Program-made: the position numbers and the translations under genes
Assembly: GCA_019095985.1 (NCBI GenBank)
Contig: CM032666.1
Span: 64,647,384 to 64,711,383, forward strand
Direction: 5' to 3'
Source: Streblospio benedicti
Lineage: Eukaryota > Annelida > Polychaeta > Spionida > Spionidae
DNA length: 64,000 nucleotides
The notes under the pieces: model-generated
The model's input: only the letters and a program-made list of their open reading frames with translations
Told to the model about the DNA's origin: nothing
Database searches by the model: none
Shown: piece after piece, positions 9,900 through 22,381 of the stretch
Numbering within the stretch: the first letter of the stretch is position 1
Layout of the letters: each line of letters starts with the position of its first letter

Positions 9900-12800
9900 A
9901 TGCTCCACACACGCACGGTGGCCGCCGCTGTCGCCGCCGTCGTGTTGACGTTGAGCCTCTTGCTGCTGCTCGTCTACCAGATGACACAGCATGCCGCCAC
10001 CGCGGGAGCACGGGACACGGCCAGTCAGGTGGTGCCATTTTTATTGTGTGCCTGTGTGTTTTGTATATGTGTGAAATAAAATCTGTACTGTGTGTACTCC
10101 ACATTCTGATGTCACAAGAGACGGACCATTCGAAATTTGGGGGTACAAAATGTTTACAAATGAAACAAAATTTTTTTTTTTGACTTTCACATTTTTTTTA
10201 TTTTCAACTGATGTCATAACATCAGTTTTTAATCAGAGGCAGTTTTTTTTTTTTTTTTTTTTTGAAAATTTTGGGGTCCGTCCCCTAAGTTTTTAAAAAT
10301 TCAAAGGGGGTCAGTGAAAACAGAGTGAGGTCTATAAGTACTAGTATTAGGCTTTGTTTTTGTATGAACAAGCTAAACGTCTATAAATCGTCAAGAAACC
10401 ATTGTATGGTAAACTTAGTATTAGTGTTGCATTGTTCTCTTATGCAGGTAGCCACTGAGCCTGCTGTTGACGATGACTTTGCGCGCGTGGTGCGTGCACG
10501 TGCGGGGACGGCGGGGCACGTGTACGTGGCGGTGGTGGACAGTGCACACATGGCCATGGCACAAAACCTCTTCCTCACATCTATCAGACCACTTCACATA
10601 CACAACTACTTGTTCATCGGTGAGTTCATACGCCCGAAGGGTGGTAGCTTTGGGGTGATGGGTATACCGTGATTTGCGGGTAGGGATTGGGGGCGGCAGA
10701 GGCCTGATATTAAGGGATCTGGAAATTTCAGTTTGGTGTGTAATGTGAAGTAAAGAATGAAAAATACGTGCAATGTGATGTTGGGTATTGAGCAAAGAAA
10801 CGTTTGTCTAGGAATCTCTTCGGGGCGTCAGGCTAAATAAGTGCTACATGGTAGGTGGTCCTCATGAAGATATACCTCGCCCCTCCCGTCCCCGATTCTA
10901 TATGGTGAACCATCCACAACTTCGAATATTTGAATTTTTGGGTGGAGCCTGCCTGCGTGTTACACTGTTTATAACTAATATACAGCATTGACGTGTATAC
11001 AAGTAGAGTGTATGTTTAAGCTGCAAGTCAGACACCAACTAGTGCACATGATGTCAGTTAACGAATTCCTCATGGAGTGTTCACATAAGACATAGTCGAC
11101 TACCAAATAAGTTAACAATGAATGTTTTCTGTTTAGTGTGTAACCTATGAATGTATTTAATCCTCACCAGGTGGCGACGGCGAGGTATGTGACCGCTTGT
11201 CTTCACTGGGCATCATGTGCTACACAAAGTTCCACCACACTGATGCCAACAACCCCAGTTTTTATGCCACAAAGCAGTTCCGCCAAAAGACCGCCTTTAA
11301 GACTGCGCTGGTTCTCGAGATACTGAAGCTGGGAATCGCTGCAGTACTCATGGACAATGACATTGTACTGTTTAAGGTCCCCATGCCATATTTTACATGC
11401 ACAGACTGTGACATCACTCTGCAGGATGATATGCAGAGAGCGAATAGTGGTTTCTACTACGCGCGGCCCACCGCGCCCGCTATTGAGTTCTTCACCAGGG
11501 TGCATAGGTAACTAATGTTTCGTATATTTAGTTCTGATTTACGTAGGTATTGATGATCAGATCATATCAATTCCATTCAATTCAACCAATGCACATGGTA
11601 ATCTAAGAACAATTAACAGTGTATACATTTTGTAAATGAGCATTCATGCTGTGCTGTAGAGGGCACGGTCAGCTGAGCTCGCTGATGGATGACCAAGACC
11701 TGTTCCACTATAACATCGTCTACATGACCTCAGTGGGAGAACTGAAGGTATGCTGTTATACACCAACAATATGGGTGTGTTGTCACTAGATATTCTATAT
11801 AAAACAATGATCAAACAGATATATTCTTTATCTGTCAGTTTTCTTTACTACGTGAAGTGTTGAAATGACCTGCATTAACTAATGAAATGTTACTCAATGA
11901 AGACTTTCATAATACAGGTACACATCCTGGATCGTGAGCTCTTCGTCCCTGGAATTCAGTACTTTGAAATATGGAAAATACAAACATTCGAAGAGAAGCA
12001 GCAACTGGACCGTAATTTTATTCTCTACATTGTTTATATAGGCTATGCTTCTCTCTATAAAGTAACATGTTATTAGTAGCTAGTGGTCATTTACATAAAA
12101 CATTGTTGGAAAATGAGATTGAATGACAGTTGCAATTTCTTCATATATTTCAAAAGCAGTACCTTGTTCTGCATTAAGAGCAGCAAATATTATTAGTGAC
12201 TTACAGAAATTAGAATACATTTTGAATGTTATCATATCATCCTTGATTTTGCTATGAATTATAGACACAGTAGTAAATATTTGACGTGTAATGATAATGT
12301 AAACTCTAATTTTTACTCTTCTTATAGGGAATGTGGTGATGGTACACAACAACTGGATCGTTGGCATATGGGCCAAAGTTCTCCGTTTTAAAGAACTACA
12401 TTTGTGGAAAGTAGACTCAGACAAATACTATTCCGATACTAAAAGAAAGTACATCACTTATGAAAATCCTTTCGATTTTGGTACTGAAAGCATCACTCAA
12501 GAAATCATAGCTCTGAAGACAGCATTCGCAATGGCTATGGTGCTGGACAGGACTGTTGTCCTGCCCTATTTCTCATGCTCCAGCTGCAAGAGGAAATCAT
12601 GCGAAAAGAGCAGCCGGTGCCACCTGCTGTATCACTTCCTCCTGCGCCCAATGGATGAACATCTCAAAGACTTCTACCGGGAATCTTCCTTTCTGCAAAA
12701 CCCCATGGTACCAGATTCTATCAGAAACTCAAAGGAATCGAGCAATCTCATTGTAGTGGATCTCATCCAGGATAAGTATACCTTGCATGGATCCAAAACA

Positions 12801-13022
12801 CATATGCACCACCCATCAAATGCCACAGCCGGAGCCAGTATAGAAGAGCTGACAGAGTGGTTTGGTGCAGATTCATCACCGGTACTCAAGTTTCACTCTT
12901 TGTACGGGGCAATGGATTTGACCCGTTTCAAATTGGATGGTCACTTTGGGAAGGAATGGGAACGGATTGAAAAAGGAATGGTGTCTAGCAATGATTACAT
13001 GCAGTGGGAAAGAGAGTACTAG
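9900..13022 (+). CDS. GT77-family glycosyltransferase (nucleotide-diphospho-sugar transferase), two-domain XEG113-like
   Basis: Six exons join in frame to 504 residues: 9900-10028, 10448-10619, 11171-11507, 11660-11747, 11918-12011, 12328-13022. All introns are GT..AG. Residues about 7-29 form a single hydrophobic anchor (VLTLSLLLLLVY), giving type II Golgi topology. The GT77 domain follows: FRQKTAFKTALVLEILKLG, then the metal- and nucleotide-sugar-binding DND at residues 162-164 (VLMDNDIVLF) and DDQD at 223-226. The last exon, residues 275-504, contains IIALKTAFAMAMVLDRTVVLP (about 333-353) and a Cys cluster, matching the C-terminal half of plant XEG113-type arabinosyltransferases, which have 'RSALAIA..L-x-RT-x-V-x-P' there. 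Acceptor sugar and donor in animals are unknown to me. An upstream in-frame ATG at 9825 would add 25 residues; I chose 9900 because it leaves a short cytosolic tail. A polyadenylation signal AATAAA lies at 13273-13278. Confidence 0.88.
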
Positions 13023-13308
13023 TGCGTGTTCACAATTACGCTACACGCTATATATATACAACATGCGACAATATAAACATGTACTTCAATGTGAATATTC
13101 ACATTTAAAGAGACAGTGACAGGAGAAAGCCGGTTAGGTCCATTTTGGACATTTTCACTGATATGACTGACATACTCAATGCCCTTTGAGGAACAATATC
13201 TAATCTTGGTACACCGTTTACACTAGTGAAGGGATGGAGACCATTTCCTGTGTCCTTTTTTTTTACTCTGCCAATAAATGTTTGCATTTGAGAAAGCCAT
13301 TGTAAGTA

Positions 13309-13490
13309 CAGTCATACCCGGTTAACTCGAAGTTCAAAGGAATTTAGTAATGAACTTGAGCTATTAGAACTTCGAATTATCAGGAAGAGATCCTGCTGTG
13401 AATCTGCTTAAAGAGACCACCTCTCTATTAAAACCAATTGTGGTCAACTCTCTGGTGGTCTAAATAGATAAAAAGTAGCCTAATACTGTA
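13309..13490. mobile_element. Tigger/pogo-like MITE fragment
   Basis: Begins after TA with CAGTCATACCCGGTTAACTC, the classic look of a Tigger/pogo terminus, and continues into 'agagaccacctctctatt', shared with the other CAGTAGAACCTCT copies. The right end is not clear. Confidence 0.5.
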
Positions 13491-13499
13491 CTTGCAGGC

Positions 13500-14698
13500 A
13501 GTGATTCACTCAGTTGATTTCTCATCACATAGAAATCGGTAAATATAGATCTATGTACAGTGGTAGATGCGCATATAGAGTACAACGTCCGATCGCTTCT
13601 ATAAGACCATCTAGTCAGACCTCATCAGCCCTTCATCAAAAAGCCATCTATGTTTTTATCATGCAAACTCAATAATGAAACACGCGTGATTTCTTAATGT
13701 TAAAATTACAAAGCTATCTGAATTGGGCTATTTGATCCTAAAGTATTCTTAGGTAAAACTGAGACGATTCAATCCTGCAACATCATCACCTATTAAGCAA
13801 CAAAATGTGGTAATAAATAAAAAACTTGAATGGAAAGTGACTTATACTGCGTTGTACCATCATTCACTAGGGTAACAGACTGATCATATATTGATTTCAT
13901 TAATACAAGAAACAACCATAACGAGTTCTCCCTATGACGGTATGTGAATTACAGTGAACATGTACAAAGGTTTTGTAATGTTAGATAACAAATATAGAAC
14001 ACTTCCAAGTCTGTGTATTTCTACTTCTGAAGCTGGTAAAATAGTCCGTCTTCCTTTTGCACGGAGGCGTGATGACATCCCCAGCGAAAGATTCTTACTG
14101 GTAAGTGTGCCTACTGAGAGACGGTCAGATGTGGAAAGAGAGCTGCTTTGTTTTTGTTTTATCTAACCTGCATGATTTGACCCCGTAAGTTTCATGCACG
14201 ACCAATAGCCTCTGACATAGGGTAGTTCACATGTGCACCACACGCGATTCTATAAGGAAAAGTGGAATATTCATGTATAAAGATTTTCCAGTCCGGGAAC
14301 AACACATGCACCTGTCGCTGGCAATTTTCAATGGAAGTTTCAATTAAATTTTCAATTAAATTTTAGCACAGTATTGACTTCAAAAGTCACCTGCCAATGC
14401 TGACAATAACGAAATATATATAGATTCTATTTGCTGTTCTATTGTGATGTTACCTGCAAGTCTTGGTTGCTCAATTTGCGCTGATTACAAATATTATACA
14501 TGGCCTGACATTTTTTAAATCTTCATACTCTTAGACCTAGACGTCACTTTTCGTTTTGGTGTAGACATTTTTCTCGTATTTAAGACACTTGTTTTCATAT
14601 CACCTTTATCTTTTGTTACAGATATGACTTTCATATATGGACTTATATCTTAGGCTTGTCAAAGTTCTAACTATGCTGTGGGTCACAAAACGTTCTTA
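13500..14698. other. Intergenic AT-rich DNA, nothing recognised
   Basis: No exon, inverted-repeat-bounded element or RNA gene was seen. A further weak pogo-type fragment lies near 13555-13625. Confidence 0.5.
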
Positions 14699-15036
14699 GG
14701 GACGGTGCAATATTTATCAGGCAGGGGGACCGGTGCATTTGGTAGGGGACAGGTACTTTTTTAAGGTGCAAAGTAAGGGGACTTGATGATTTTTCATTCT
14801 CGTTGGGCATGGGACATATACTTTTTTCAGCTTCTGAAATCCCACTTCGACGTGAGCGAATCGGTACAAACTAATAGCGGGAATATTCATGGGAGGGGAC
14901 ACAGACTTTTTTTTATGTATAGAGGTCATGGGCCATCAGTTTCTTTTCCATCACATCAGCATGGGACAAGACCTTTTATCAGACAAGTTTTTCGATATGC
15001 ACCGGTCCCCCTGCCTGGTAAATATTGCACCGTCCC
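14699..15036. mobile_element. Harbinger-like MITE with 40 bp terminal inverted repeats
   Basis: The left 40 bp (14699-14738, beginning GGGACGGTGCAATATTTA) are the reverse complement of the right 40 bp (14997-15036) with a single mismatch. TTA flanks both sides (14696-14698 and 15037-15039), the three-base target duplication of PIF/Harbinger elements. The interior is non-coding. The near-identity of the arms suggests fairly recent insertion. Confidence 0.85.
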
Positions 15037-16405
15037 TTACCTTGTTGTTATAACACGTAGGCCTATAACATTCTCTACATTAGGCAGCCAAACTTTTTAA
15101 CTCCTACAAATAGTAGTAAGGAGTTGTTGTTGTTTTTTTAAGTTTGAAGAGAAATGAAATGAGTTCTATTTATACGGGTGCTCGACTTAAGAGAGTTCGA
15201 GTAAAGCGAGTCCTCGTGTATATAATATCTATCAAATAACGTCCAGAAAGGGTCGTGTTGTCTCCCCTCCAGCAGGCATAACAAAGTGTTGTTGGTTTTT
15301 GTTGTTTTTATGTTGTTGTCCTACAGTTTATCGACGCAATCTTCTAAGTCAATTATTCTTATCCAATTGGTGATCTAAAAAATTAAAACAAACAATTTCC
15401 CTCAATGACTAATGCTACTTATAATATACTTAACTAAGGATCTTTTATAACACATGGCATCAAACTTTTACATTTACATTCAATACACAATTTGAAATAC
15501 ACTAATTTGAATACAACACCAAGAAGGAAAGCATGTGGTGTGAAAACATATTTTGATGTTCACTTAAACCAGCTATTAACGCATAAATGTAATATACACA
15601 AGAACTCTCATTAATAATAATAATAAATTTCACAAATAAATATCAAAACACTTACAAATACAGTGGCATCCTAGGCAGAAAGACAATAGTTATTCCTTTA
15701 TTTGTATTGATTCTATCCCTTTATCTTGATTCTACTTCATCACATGCTACATTTGAAATTTCTGGGCTCCAACTGACCACTGGTCACATGACTATTACCT
15801 ATGTGATTTTGAAATGAGGTCACAGAATTTTCTACATACTAAATACACAAGCAGTCTTTGTCTCTTCCTACATAAGTATTCTACATACTAATAATGCATT
15901 TTAAACAAAGAAACAATAACGCCCTCTACAGATGACTAAATTAAATTAACACAATGTTCTCATTCAACTACAAATCTAAGTCGACTAACAGGTCGCATAG
16001 CGGACCAGCATTGCTCCAAATCATCTCTTTGGGCGACCATCACACCAGGACCACCTTTCTTATAAACTCCTTTCTAAAGGCTTCCAGAATCATCCCTTGC
16101 TCTAAGACTTTGAAGCTCGAGTAAACAAATGATAGTATCTGCAAGCATTAAACAAATAATAGTATCTGCAAGCATGCAGGGTGATTCAACTGGTAGCTAG
16201 TGGTGATAGGTTGTGCATTCCCACCAACACCCTCTCTTCCTAACAATCAAATATCGGTAGAGGTACGGATTACGGAAACCGAAACATGCACCCACTGGTT
16301 GGGGAAGCAGTTGGGAGAAGGTCTTTATTTTGGAGCTTATATACTAGCATGCCTTCAGCTATAATTTCATTCAACCAAGAATCTTAGGGTGTAGACTCGA
16401 CATAA
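15037..16405. other. Intergenic DNA, nothing recognised
   Basis: AT-rich with short homopolymers and a short near-duplicate phrase ('acaaatgatagtatctgcaag', 16120-16180). No gene found. Confidence 0.5.
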
Positions 16406-16687
16406 GGCATCGGCCATTTGATCTCGGGGGGGGGAGGCCAGCAAAAATATTGAAAAAAATAACGCAAGACTGAAAATTGGCGAAAAACATAATAAGGTTT
16501 CATTTGGCGAGAAAAAAAATTGTCAAATATGTCTTTAAACAGCTTTATACAGCTTAAAAAATAATTGAGGTTCAGTAATCTAAGAAAAAGAAAATAATTA
16601 GATGTCAAATTTCATGAAAAAAAAATAATTGAAGCTATGGTGAAAATAGCTGCCCCCCCCCGCCCCTGAGATCAAATGGTCGATGCC
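16406..16687. mobile_element. Harbinger-like MITE with G/C-run subterminal regions
   Basis: Ends GGCATCGGCCATTTGATCTC and GAGATCAAATGGTCGATGCC are inverted repeats with one mismatch, flanked by TAA at 16403-16405 and 16688-16690. Each arm continues into a G run (left) or C run (right). Non-coding. Confidence 0.8.
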
Positions 16688-16756
16688 TAAGGTCCATTAT
16701 TTGATGCAAAAGATATGTTCATGACACATCAACATCAGACTTTTCTCTGTGATTAG

Positions 16757-17452
16757 TAGGGGCGTGACCAGTAATCGAGTACTCGATCTCGAGTCGAGTT
16801 CAGTCACTACTCAAGTTCACTTTTTGCTCTAGAGTACTCAAATATACGATTTTGTCCATTTTATACGCTATCGCCATTGTGCATTTAGTTCTCAGTTGTT
16901 CTAACGCAACCTGTGTTAATGGCCTATGTTAGCATCCAAGATAAAAGGAACTATAACCCTTTGATGTAAAACAGCAAATGTTGTGAGAAGCCACATAACT
17001 GAGTTGAGTTGGTTAGTACTTGGCTTTAGAAGGCATTAATTAAAGGTAACATTCTTTTTTATAGTGAGGACTATTTAAAGGTAAGATTTTTGTGGGAACT
17101 GTTATATCTCCAAATGTTCTGATATAAATACAGCTGCAAACTGTTCATATCATTCATTTCTCAGTCACTTTTACATTGTGGTCAACAGTTATCAGGATAG
17201 GACATTGCTAATTTAAAATATTTATAATATAATATTGTGGTACTTAAAATAAACGTTTTTTTCTCTCCAAAAATCGTGAATGTACCTTTTTAATGCTTTT
17301 TTAACATGTCAAACACAATTAAAACACATGATTTAGCCTTTTGTGGTGGAAAAATGATTAAGTGAGTAATCAAAAGATTGAGTACTCGAGTACGAGTCGA
17401 GTTTTATACATCGAGTACTCGAGTTCAAATTTCAGTACTCGTCACGCCCCTA
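16757..17452. mobile_element. hAT-like non-autonomous element
   Basis: Ends TAGGGGCGTGAC and GTCACGCCCCTA are perfect 12 bp inverted repeats. Flanking 8-mers gtgattag and ttgattac share the central six bases, as expected for an aged 8 bp hAT target duplication. Both subterminal regions are packed with 'gagtactcgag' and 'gagtcgag' motifs, likely transposase binding repeats. No transposase is encoded. Confidence 0.8.
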
Positions 17453-17578
17453 TTGATTACTAACTTTGATTACAAAGCAAACCCCGTATTAAAGAGTAGA
17501 CGCCTTTGTATACACGATATAGCACGTGAGTCAACATTGTTCTAGCAACCCTGACCTGTCTCTAAACAGCCTGATCTA

Positions 17579-17746
17579 CAGTAGAACATAATAAGTACCA
17601 CTTATTAGACCTGCAGTCTTAGGTGGTCTCTCTCATACAGAGATTCATTTTTGTAGCTTTATGAAGGTTTGGTACGGTCGCCGTGAAAAAGGTCTATTAG
17701 GACCACCATTGCGACCAGTGTTATGTGGTCTCAATCATACATACAT
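17579..17746. mobile_element. pogo-type MITE, one end only
   Basis: Starts after TA with CAGTAGAACATAATAAG and carries 'aggtggtctctctcatacagagattcatttt', text shared with the copy at 45001. It runs into the gap. Confidence 0.6.
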
Positions 17747-17846
17747 NNNNNNNNNNNNNNNNNNNNNNNNNNNNNNNNNNNNNNNNNNNNNNNNNNNNNN
17801 NNNNNNNNNNNNNNNNNNNNNNNNNNNNNNNNNNNNNNNNNNNNNN
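17747..17846. other. Assembly gap (100 N)
   Basis: A run of 100 N of probably arbitrary length, 300 bp before copy B of the duplicated block. Confidence 0.98.
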
Positions 17847-18150
17847 TGAACATGCCCAAGGCACATAAGACTCATCAAAAAGTGACCATTTAAAAAAAAA
17901 AGCTTTTGTCTGACATTTACAATGCACTATAAAGTGTGGCATTAGATGTGACCTTTTACAAAAAAATGTCTTCATTACTACAGTTGTTGAGAAATTTTGA
18001 TAAAATTTTTTTCATATTGAAAGAAAAGTTTTATCTAGCAAATGGAATAAACTTATGCAAATAAAAAAACAATGATTTGATAAAAGACACGGGTAATAAT
18101 CATTCAAATTTACAATTTTAATCTAACAATTTAGAATTCTTCAATTATAC
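17847..18150. other. AT-rich spacer with no recognised feature
   Basis: Lies between the gap and copy B; poly-A/T rich, no structure seen. Confidence 0.5.
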
Positions 18151-18341
18151 TTAATTCTTGAAATCTATATTATAATGGGAGCACTACGGCAAAACTGAAA
18201 AGTGCTATTAACTTTAATCAGCATATATACCCAGTAAAAAACTATGATATTAAAATAATAATATATTTCCCCAAATTGTACTTTGGTCTTCATGATTAGC
18301 TAACAAGTTTCTATTGGTGAGAAATAGGGAAGAAAAGTTAC

Positions 18342-20377
18342 CCGTGGGTATTGCTGGAGGATAACCTTACTGCCATATCCTAGATCTGATGGGATGACCA
18401 GTTTTTCTTCTTTCACTACAAAAAAAATTTCAGAATCAACTCACTAATAAATGCCAATATGTTTCAGGTAAATTTTGCTAACTAGTGTAAAAACTAAAAG
18501 AACATTTGTGGCTATTAAATGTTGTGCATTTGATTCGCAGATTATGTTGCAGCTATATAAGCAGTTTTAAGAATGTGAATATTTTACTAGAATTTTTTTA
18601 CACAATTTGGCTATATAAATTAATGTATGATTAGATGGTTCTTAAAACTGCTTAGTAGATGTTCAAAAGTACCACAGTGTCTGTTGATCTATTATTAAAT
18701 TAGAATGATTTATTAGACATCACGGGTGAACTGGGGTACTAGTATCCACAGGATGTGCACTTGCACCAGGTATTAACTGCACCCGGGTTCGGTCTCAAAT
18801 GCGTTATATCACTGTTAGGCAAGTATCTAAAGATGGGCAAGTGATATAAATTCATATGCAAAACTTACACAAAAACTTAATTCTTTACAACACACATTCC
18901 ATGGATACCCTGTTCCCCATCCTGAAAAAATATTTCAAATATTTTTTTGAAAGCTAATATCTGATAACTTTGCCTTTGAACTAACTACATTAAATATATT
19001 TTCATAGTAATAAAATGTGATGCATCTTCTGGTATAATTACCATTCATATTCGATGCTCCGCCCCCTTTTTCTAAATTTGTCAATGCTACCAAAAACGTG
19101 GGTCTCACAAACATTCCTGGATTGCCCGAAATAGTAAATAAGACAGAAATTGTCGACTTTCTACTCAAGAATGTTGTATTGAAATTGTGCTAATCTTCTT
19201 ACTTTTTAAACTTGGAATAAATTTGGTAACGTCTGTTCTACAACATACCAGAAGTATAAGACGAAATCATTGATAATAAAGATTTGCTGGGACATTTAGT
19301 TTTCCATCTTTTTGCATCCACTACCAAATGAAGTCCTGTGATAACGGGTTATTTGAGCCGATACTCTTAATCGCATTGTGCTATGATCGGGTGTTGACAA
19401 ATTACGGTGATAAATTACGGAGATAAAGCTTGTGAGACCATGATAGCGTATACTCTTAATCGCATGAGGTTTTGTATGAGGCTGCTCGCTGATTGGCTGG
19501 CAGACGTAAAAAGGGGCGTGGCTCGGAACCATGAATATCCATGAGGTCATGTTACAGATTTGATTGTTGACTATCGTTTTGGTAATTTTGATTCAGATAC
19601 ACTTCAGGAGAATATTACATACAAATAAAAATAGGTTATCTAGCTCACATATCTATTTGTTTTAGAAATGCACTATATCTAATATTCATCTGAAGTGTAC
19701 GTGTTTTGAGGTACCGGGGTAGATTCCAAATCTAGCTGTTATTAGAATTCTGCTAACTCAAATATTTGATATCAATAAGGGAAGACAAAATAAAAGCATA
19801 AATGGTGGATGTACAATGGAGAAGATTTAAATGGGTGCTGAATCCTGCTGAATGGATTTGTAAGTGAATAAGGTATTTATTATTGAGGCAATAACACCCT
19901 ATGATCGCTTGATGGTGAAATGATAATTTCATATACATGTACACTGTATATAAGCCACTGATCACATTGAAATCAATATACATAGTAATATACAGATTTA
20001 AAAAAACGTGACCATGGCACAACATATATATATATATATATGCTTTAAAATGACATCAGTACCAGTAAGTTTAATAGTCATTCTAAAAGCTCACCTCTGA
20101 TAACTTTGCCTTCACCCAGCACAAAAGGCAGTGGAGATCTATTGGGTTGACGGAACTGTCGAAAAACCTGACCATTTTCTAGACTACCCTGAAAATAAAA
20201 ATTAACGCCAAGTGATAAGAAATTATATATATACAAAATAAAAATATTTTCAAAACACAATCCAGCAAGTCGCTAAATTTTTTCACAAATACACCAACAC
20301 AAATTGTAATTACGTGTACTGCACATGTACTTCGGGTCCCCAAAATCAGCAGTTTCATAACATTCTTCAGGCACATA
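18342..20377 (-). pseudogene. Second copy of the FKBP exons, with frame-disrupting differences
   Basis: The same four exons occur at about 20314-20377, 20095-20188, 18888-18921 and 18342-18415 on the minus strand. Relative to copy A, the first has two extra G and a missing base at the donor side, the second has compensating single-base changes (a lost G and a gained A), and the third loses two bases at its donor. The donor after the second exon is a better match here (gtgagc) than in copy A (gttagc). Taken literally, this copy could not make an intact PPIase domain, but the homopolymer nature of the changes makes base-calling error a real alternative. Confidence 0.65.
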
Positions 20378-20439
20378 CTGAAAAAAAATGACATATAACT
20401 ATCAATAGCATATAAATATCGGCGTATTCAGGATGGGAG

Positions 20440-20459
20440 GTTGGGGGAGGGGGGGGGGG
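20440..20459. repeat. G-run low-complexity tract
   Basis: A G-rich tract, longer here than at the matching position in copy A (about 3732-3752). Confidence 0.6.
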
Positions 20460-21199
20460 TCGCACTGGGGCAAGTGAGTGAGCCCCCTGTTTACAAAGTT
20501 TATCCCCACCCCCATCCCGCTTAATCATGCCTCAGACCTAAGATTGTTGCAGATTGGGGGAGTGGGGGTGGGGGTATGCTCCCATCGAGACCTACCTTTT
20601 ACTGAGTAAATTATCATCTAAGGTGTCCTATTTTTGGCAGATAGCCACTCTTCATTTTAAGACGCCCATTTTTCACCAACTTACCGAAGACCTCACCTTT
20701 TCTTACCTACCAGACATCATGTCCAGAAAAATAGCAGTCTATGAAAAAAAAATATTGCAAACAATAAAGTCATGAACAAGATTTAACGTCTAGATTTCAT
20801 TATTAGTCTATGACCCTAGTTTAAGTTTGAGGATAAAAACAAGTTAAGACCCCTTATTTTGAGATATCGAAGATTCCTACGTTGATCCTTGCCAGAAGCA
20901 TATTATATAGTAATATATACCTACCTATTCAACCTGAAAATCCTTGCTAAAAACATGTCAATGAATCTCCATTTACTTGTATATAGAAAACTTGCTAGCT
21001 GTCTTATTGTGGAATGTATTTGGTTAATATAGCTATAGCCACCCAGGTTCAGCCGCACGTAGTGACCCCGGGGTCGGGGTGGAGGAGGGTGGAGTTTGGG
21101 AGGCATGTTCCAGACCCATCTAGATTTGTGTCCTCCCTTTCCTTAAATCCTGGATACACCCAAGAACAGTCCATGTTCAATTGTTCATGCCCTATATAA

Positions 21200-21719
21200 G
21201 GGATCGTTCACAAATGATGTCACCCGGCAGGGAGGGGGGGGGGGGGGGGGTGCTGAGAAAGATGACAAAAGGTGACATGGGGGGTACTGAGAAAGATGAC
21301 AAAAGGTGACATGGGGGGGGGGGTCTAACGCTTGGGTGATGTCACCTTTTGGGGGGGGGAAAGTAGTTATTTAACATCATTTGAAATTACTTTCTGACGT
21401 TTTAAGTGAGTTGTTATAAATCTACTAGCTGCAATCTCATTGCTATGTTTGCTTTATATACTAAATACATTTGTAAAATTATGTCTGAAGTATGGACATT
21501 TATATCTAAATGTATTTACATAACGGCACAGTTAAATCAATTTTAAATGTCATCGAGAAACCATGTTGCGCGCGGGGGGGAGTGAGGCAAAGATGACGTC
21601 ACTTATCAGGGGGAAGGGGGGGGGAGGGGGGGGGTGGTGAAAAAGACGACGAAAGGTGACAAGGGGGGGGGGGGTCAAAAAAGGCCAAAAATGAGGTGAC
21701 GTCATTTGTGAATGATCCC
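21200..21719. mobile_element. Harbinger-like MITE with internal G-rich repeats
   Basis: Ends GGGATCGTTCACAAATGATG and the reverse complement of CATTTGTGAATGATCCC match as inverted repeats of about 25 bp including the following TCACC. TAA flanks both sides (21197-21199, 21720-21722). The inside holds tandem 'gagaaagatgacaaaaggtgacatggggg' units and long G runs. Non-coding. Confidence 0.85.
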
Positions 21720-21864
21720 TAATAATTGGTTATGATACTAACCCCCCACCCCCAGGCTGTCTGATTGAATGGTCCCTTGGTGTACACCTCCAATTGTAAC
21801 TGTATTTAGGTAATTGACAGATAGATACTAGATATTGGCTTAGTCTAATTTTTTTATTCATTGC

Positions 21865-22381
21865 ATCGCTTCAGCTCAGCTGCTGAAGCAAGCATTGTGT
21901 TTCGTTCGTTTGTAACTATGTATGTATGTTTGTATGTATGTATCCGGACAAGCTAGCGGGCGTATTGATGAACCGATTTTGTTCAAACTTTACACAACTA
22001 TGAGGTATGAGGCGACACCGGAGTGATTCGATTTTGGGCAATCTGCCAATTAAACTGTCCTTTCTAGAAGCCCATTCATGACATTCTTATTGATAGTCAA
22101 TGCAATTAAGCCAGAAAGAAAAATCAATATTCCAACCAAGCAGCAAATATTGATCATTGGGTTTGAAACTGATATTGATTAGTAACTGTTATTCAAATAG
22201 TACTATTGTATTGCAACACAAATATCTTTTCCATGTATATATTGATTCTCATTCATTCTGATGTTTTCTTCTCAAATTCATTTTTTGATTGTAAAGTATA
22301 CATCATTTCAGTATATATCTTAATTGCCCATAAGTCAACGTCGTTCTAGCGACGCAATGTTCTTTGAACACTTTGATCTAG
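21865..22381 (+). mobile_element. Helitron-like repeat, copy 1
   Basis: Contains the widespread text 'gatgaaccgattttgttcaaactttacacaa' and ends with a small perfect hairpin (cgtcg ttctag cgacg) followed about 25 bases later by CTAG then T. A diverged relative is at about 27895-28258, ending with similar text and CTAG. The class is tentative because the hairpin is farther from the CTAG end than in textbook Helitrons. Confidence 0.45.

Larger units (their letters stand above)
18151..21065. repeat. Duplicated block, copy B (pairs with 609-4353)
   Basis: Collinear with copy A, lacking the 845 bp insertion. Relative to A it shows many one- or two-base differences, several of which damage otherwise conserved FKBP exons. 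After 21065 the two sequences diverge completely. The pattern suits either an older tandem copy or a lower-quality alternative haplotype. Confidence 0.9.
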
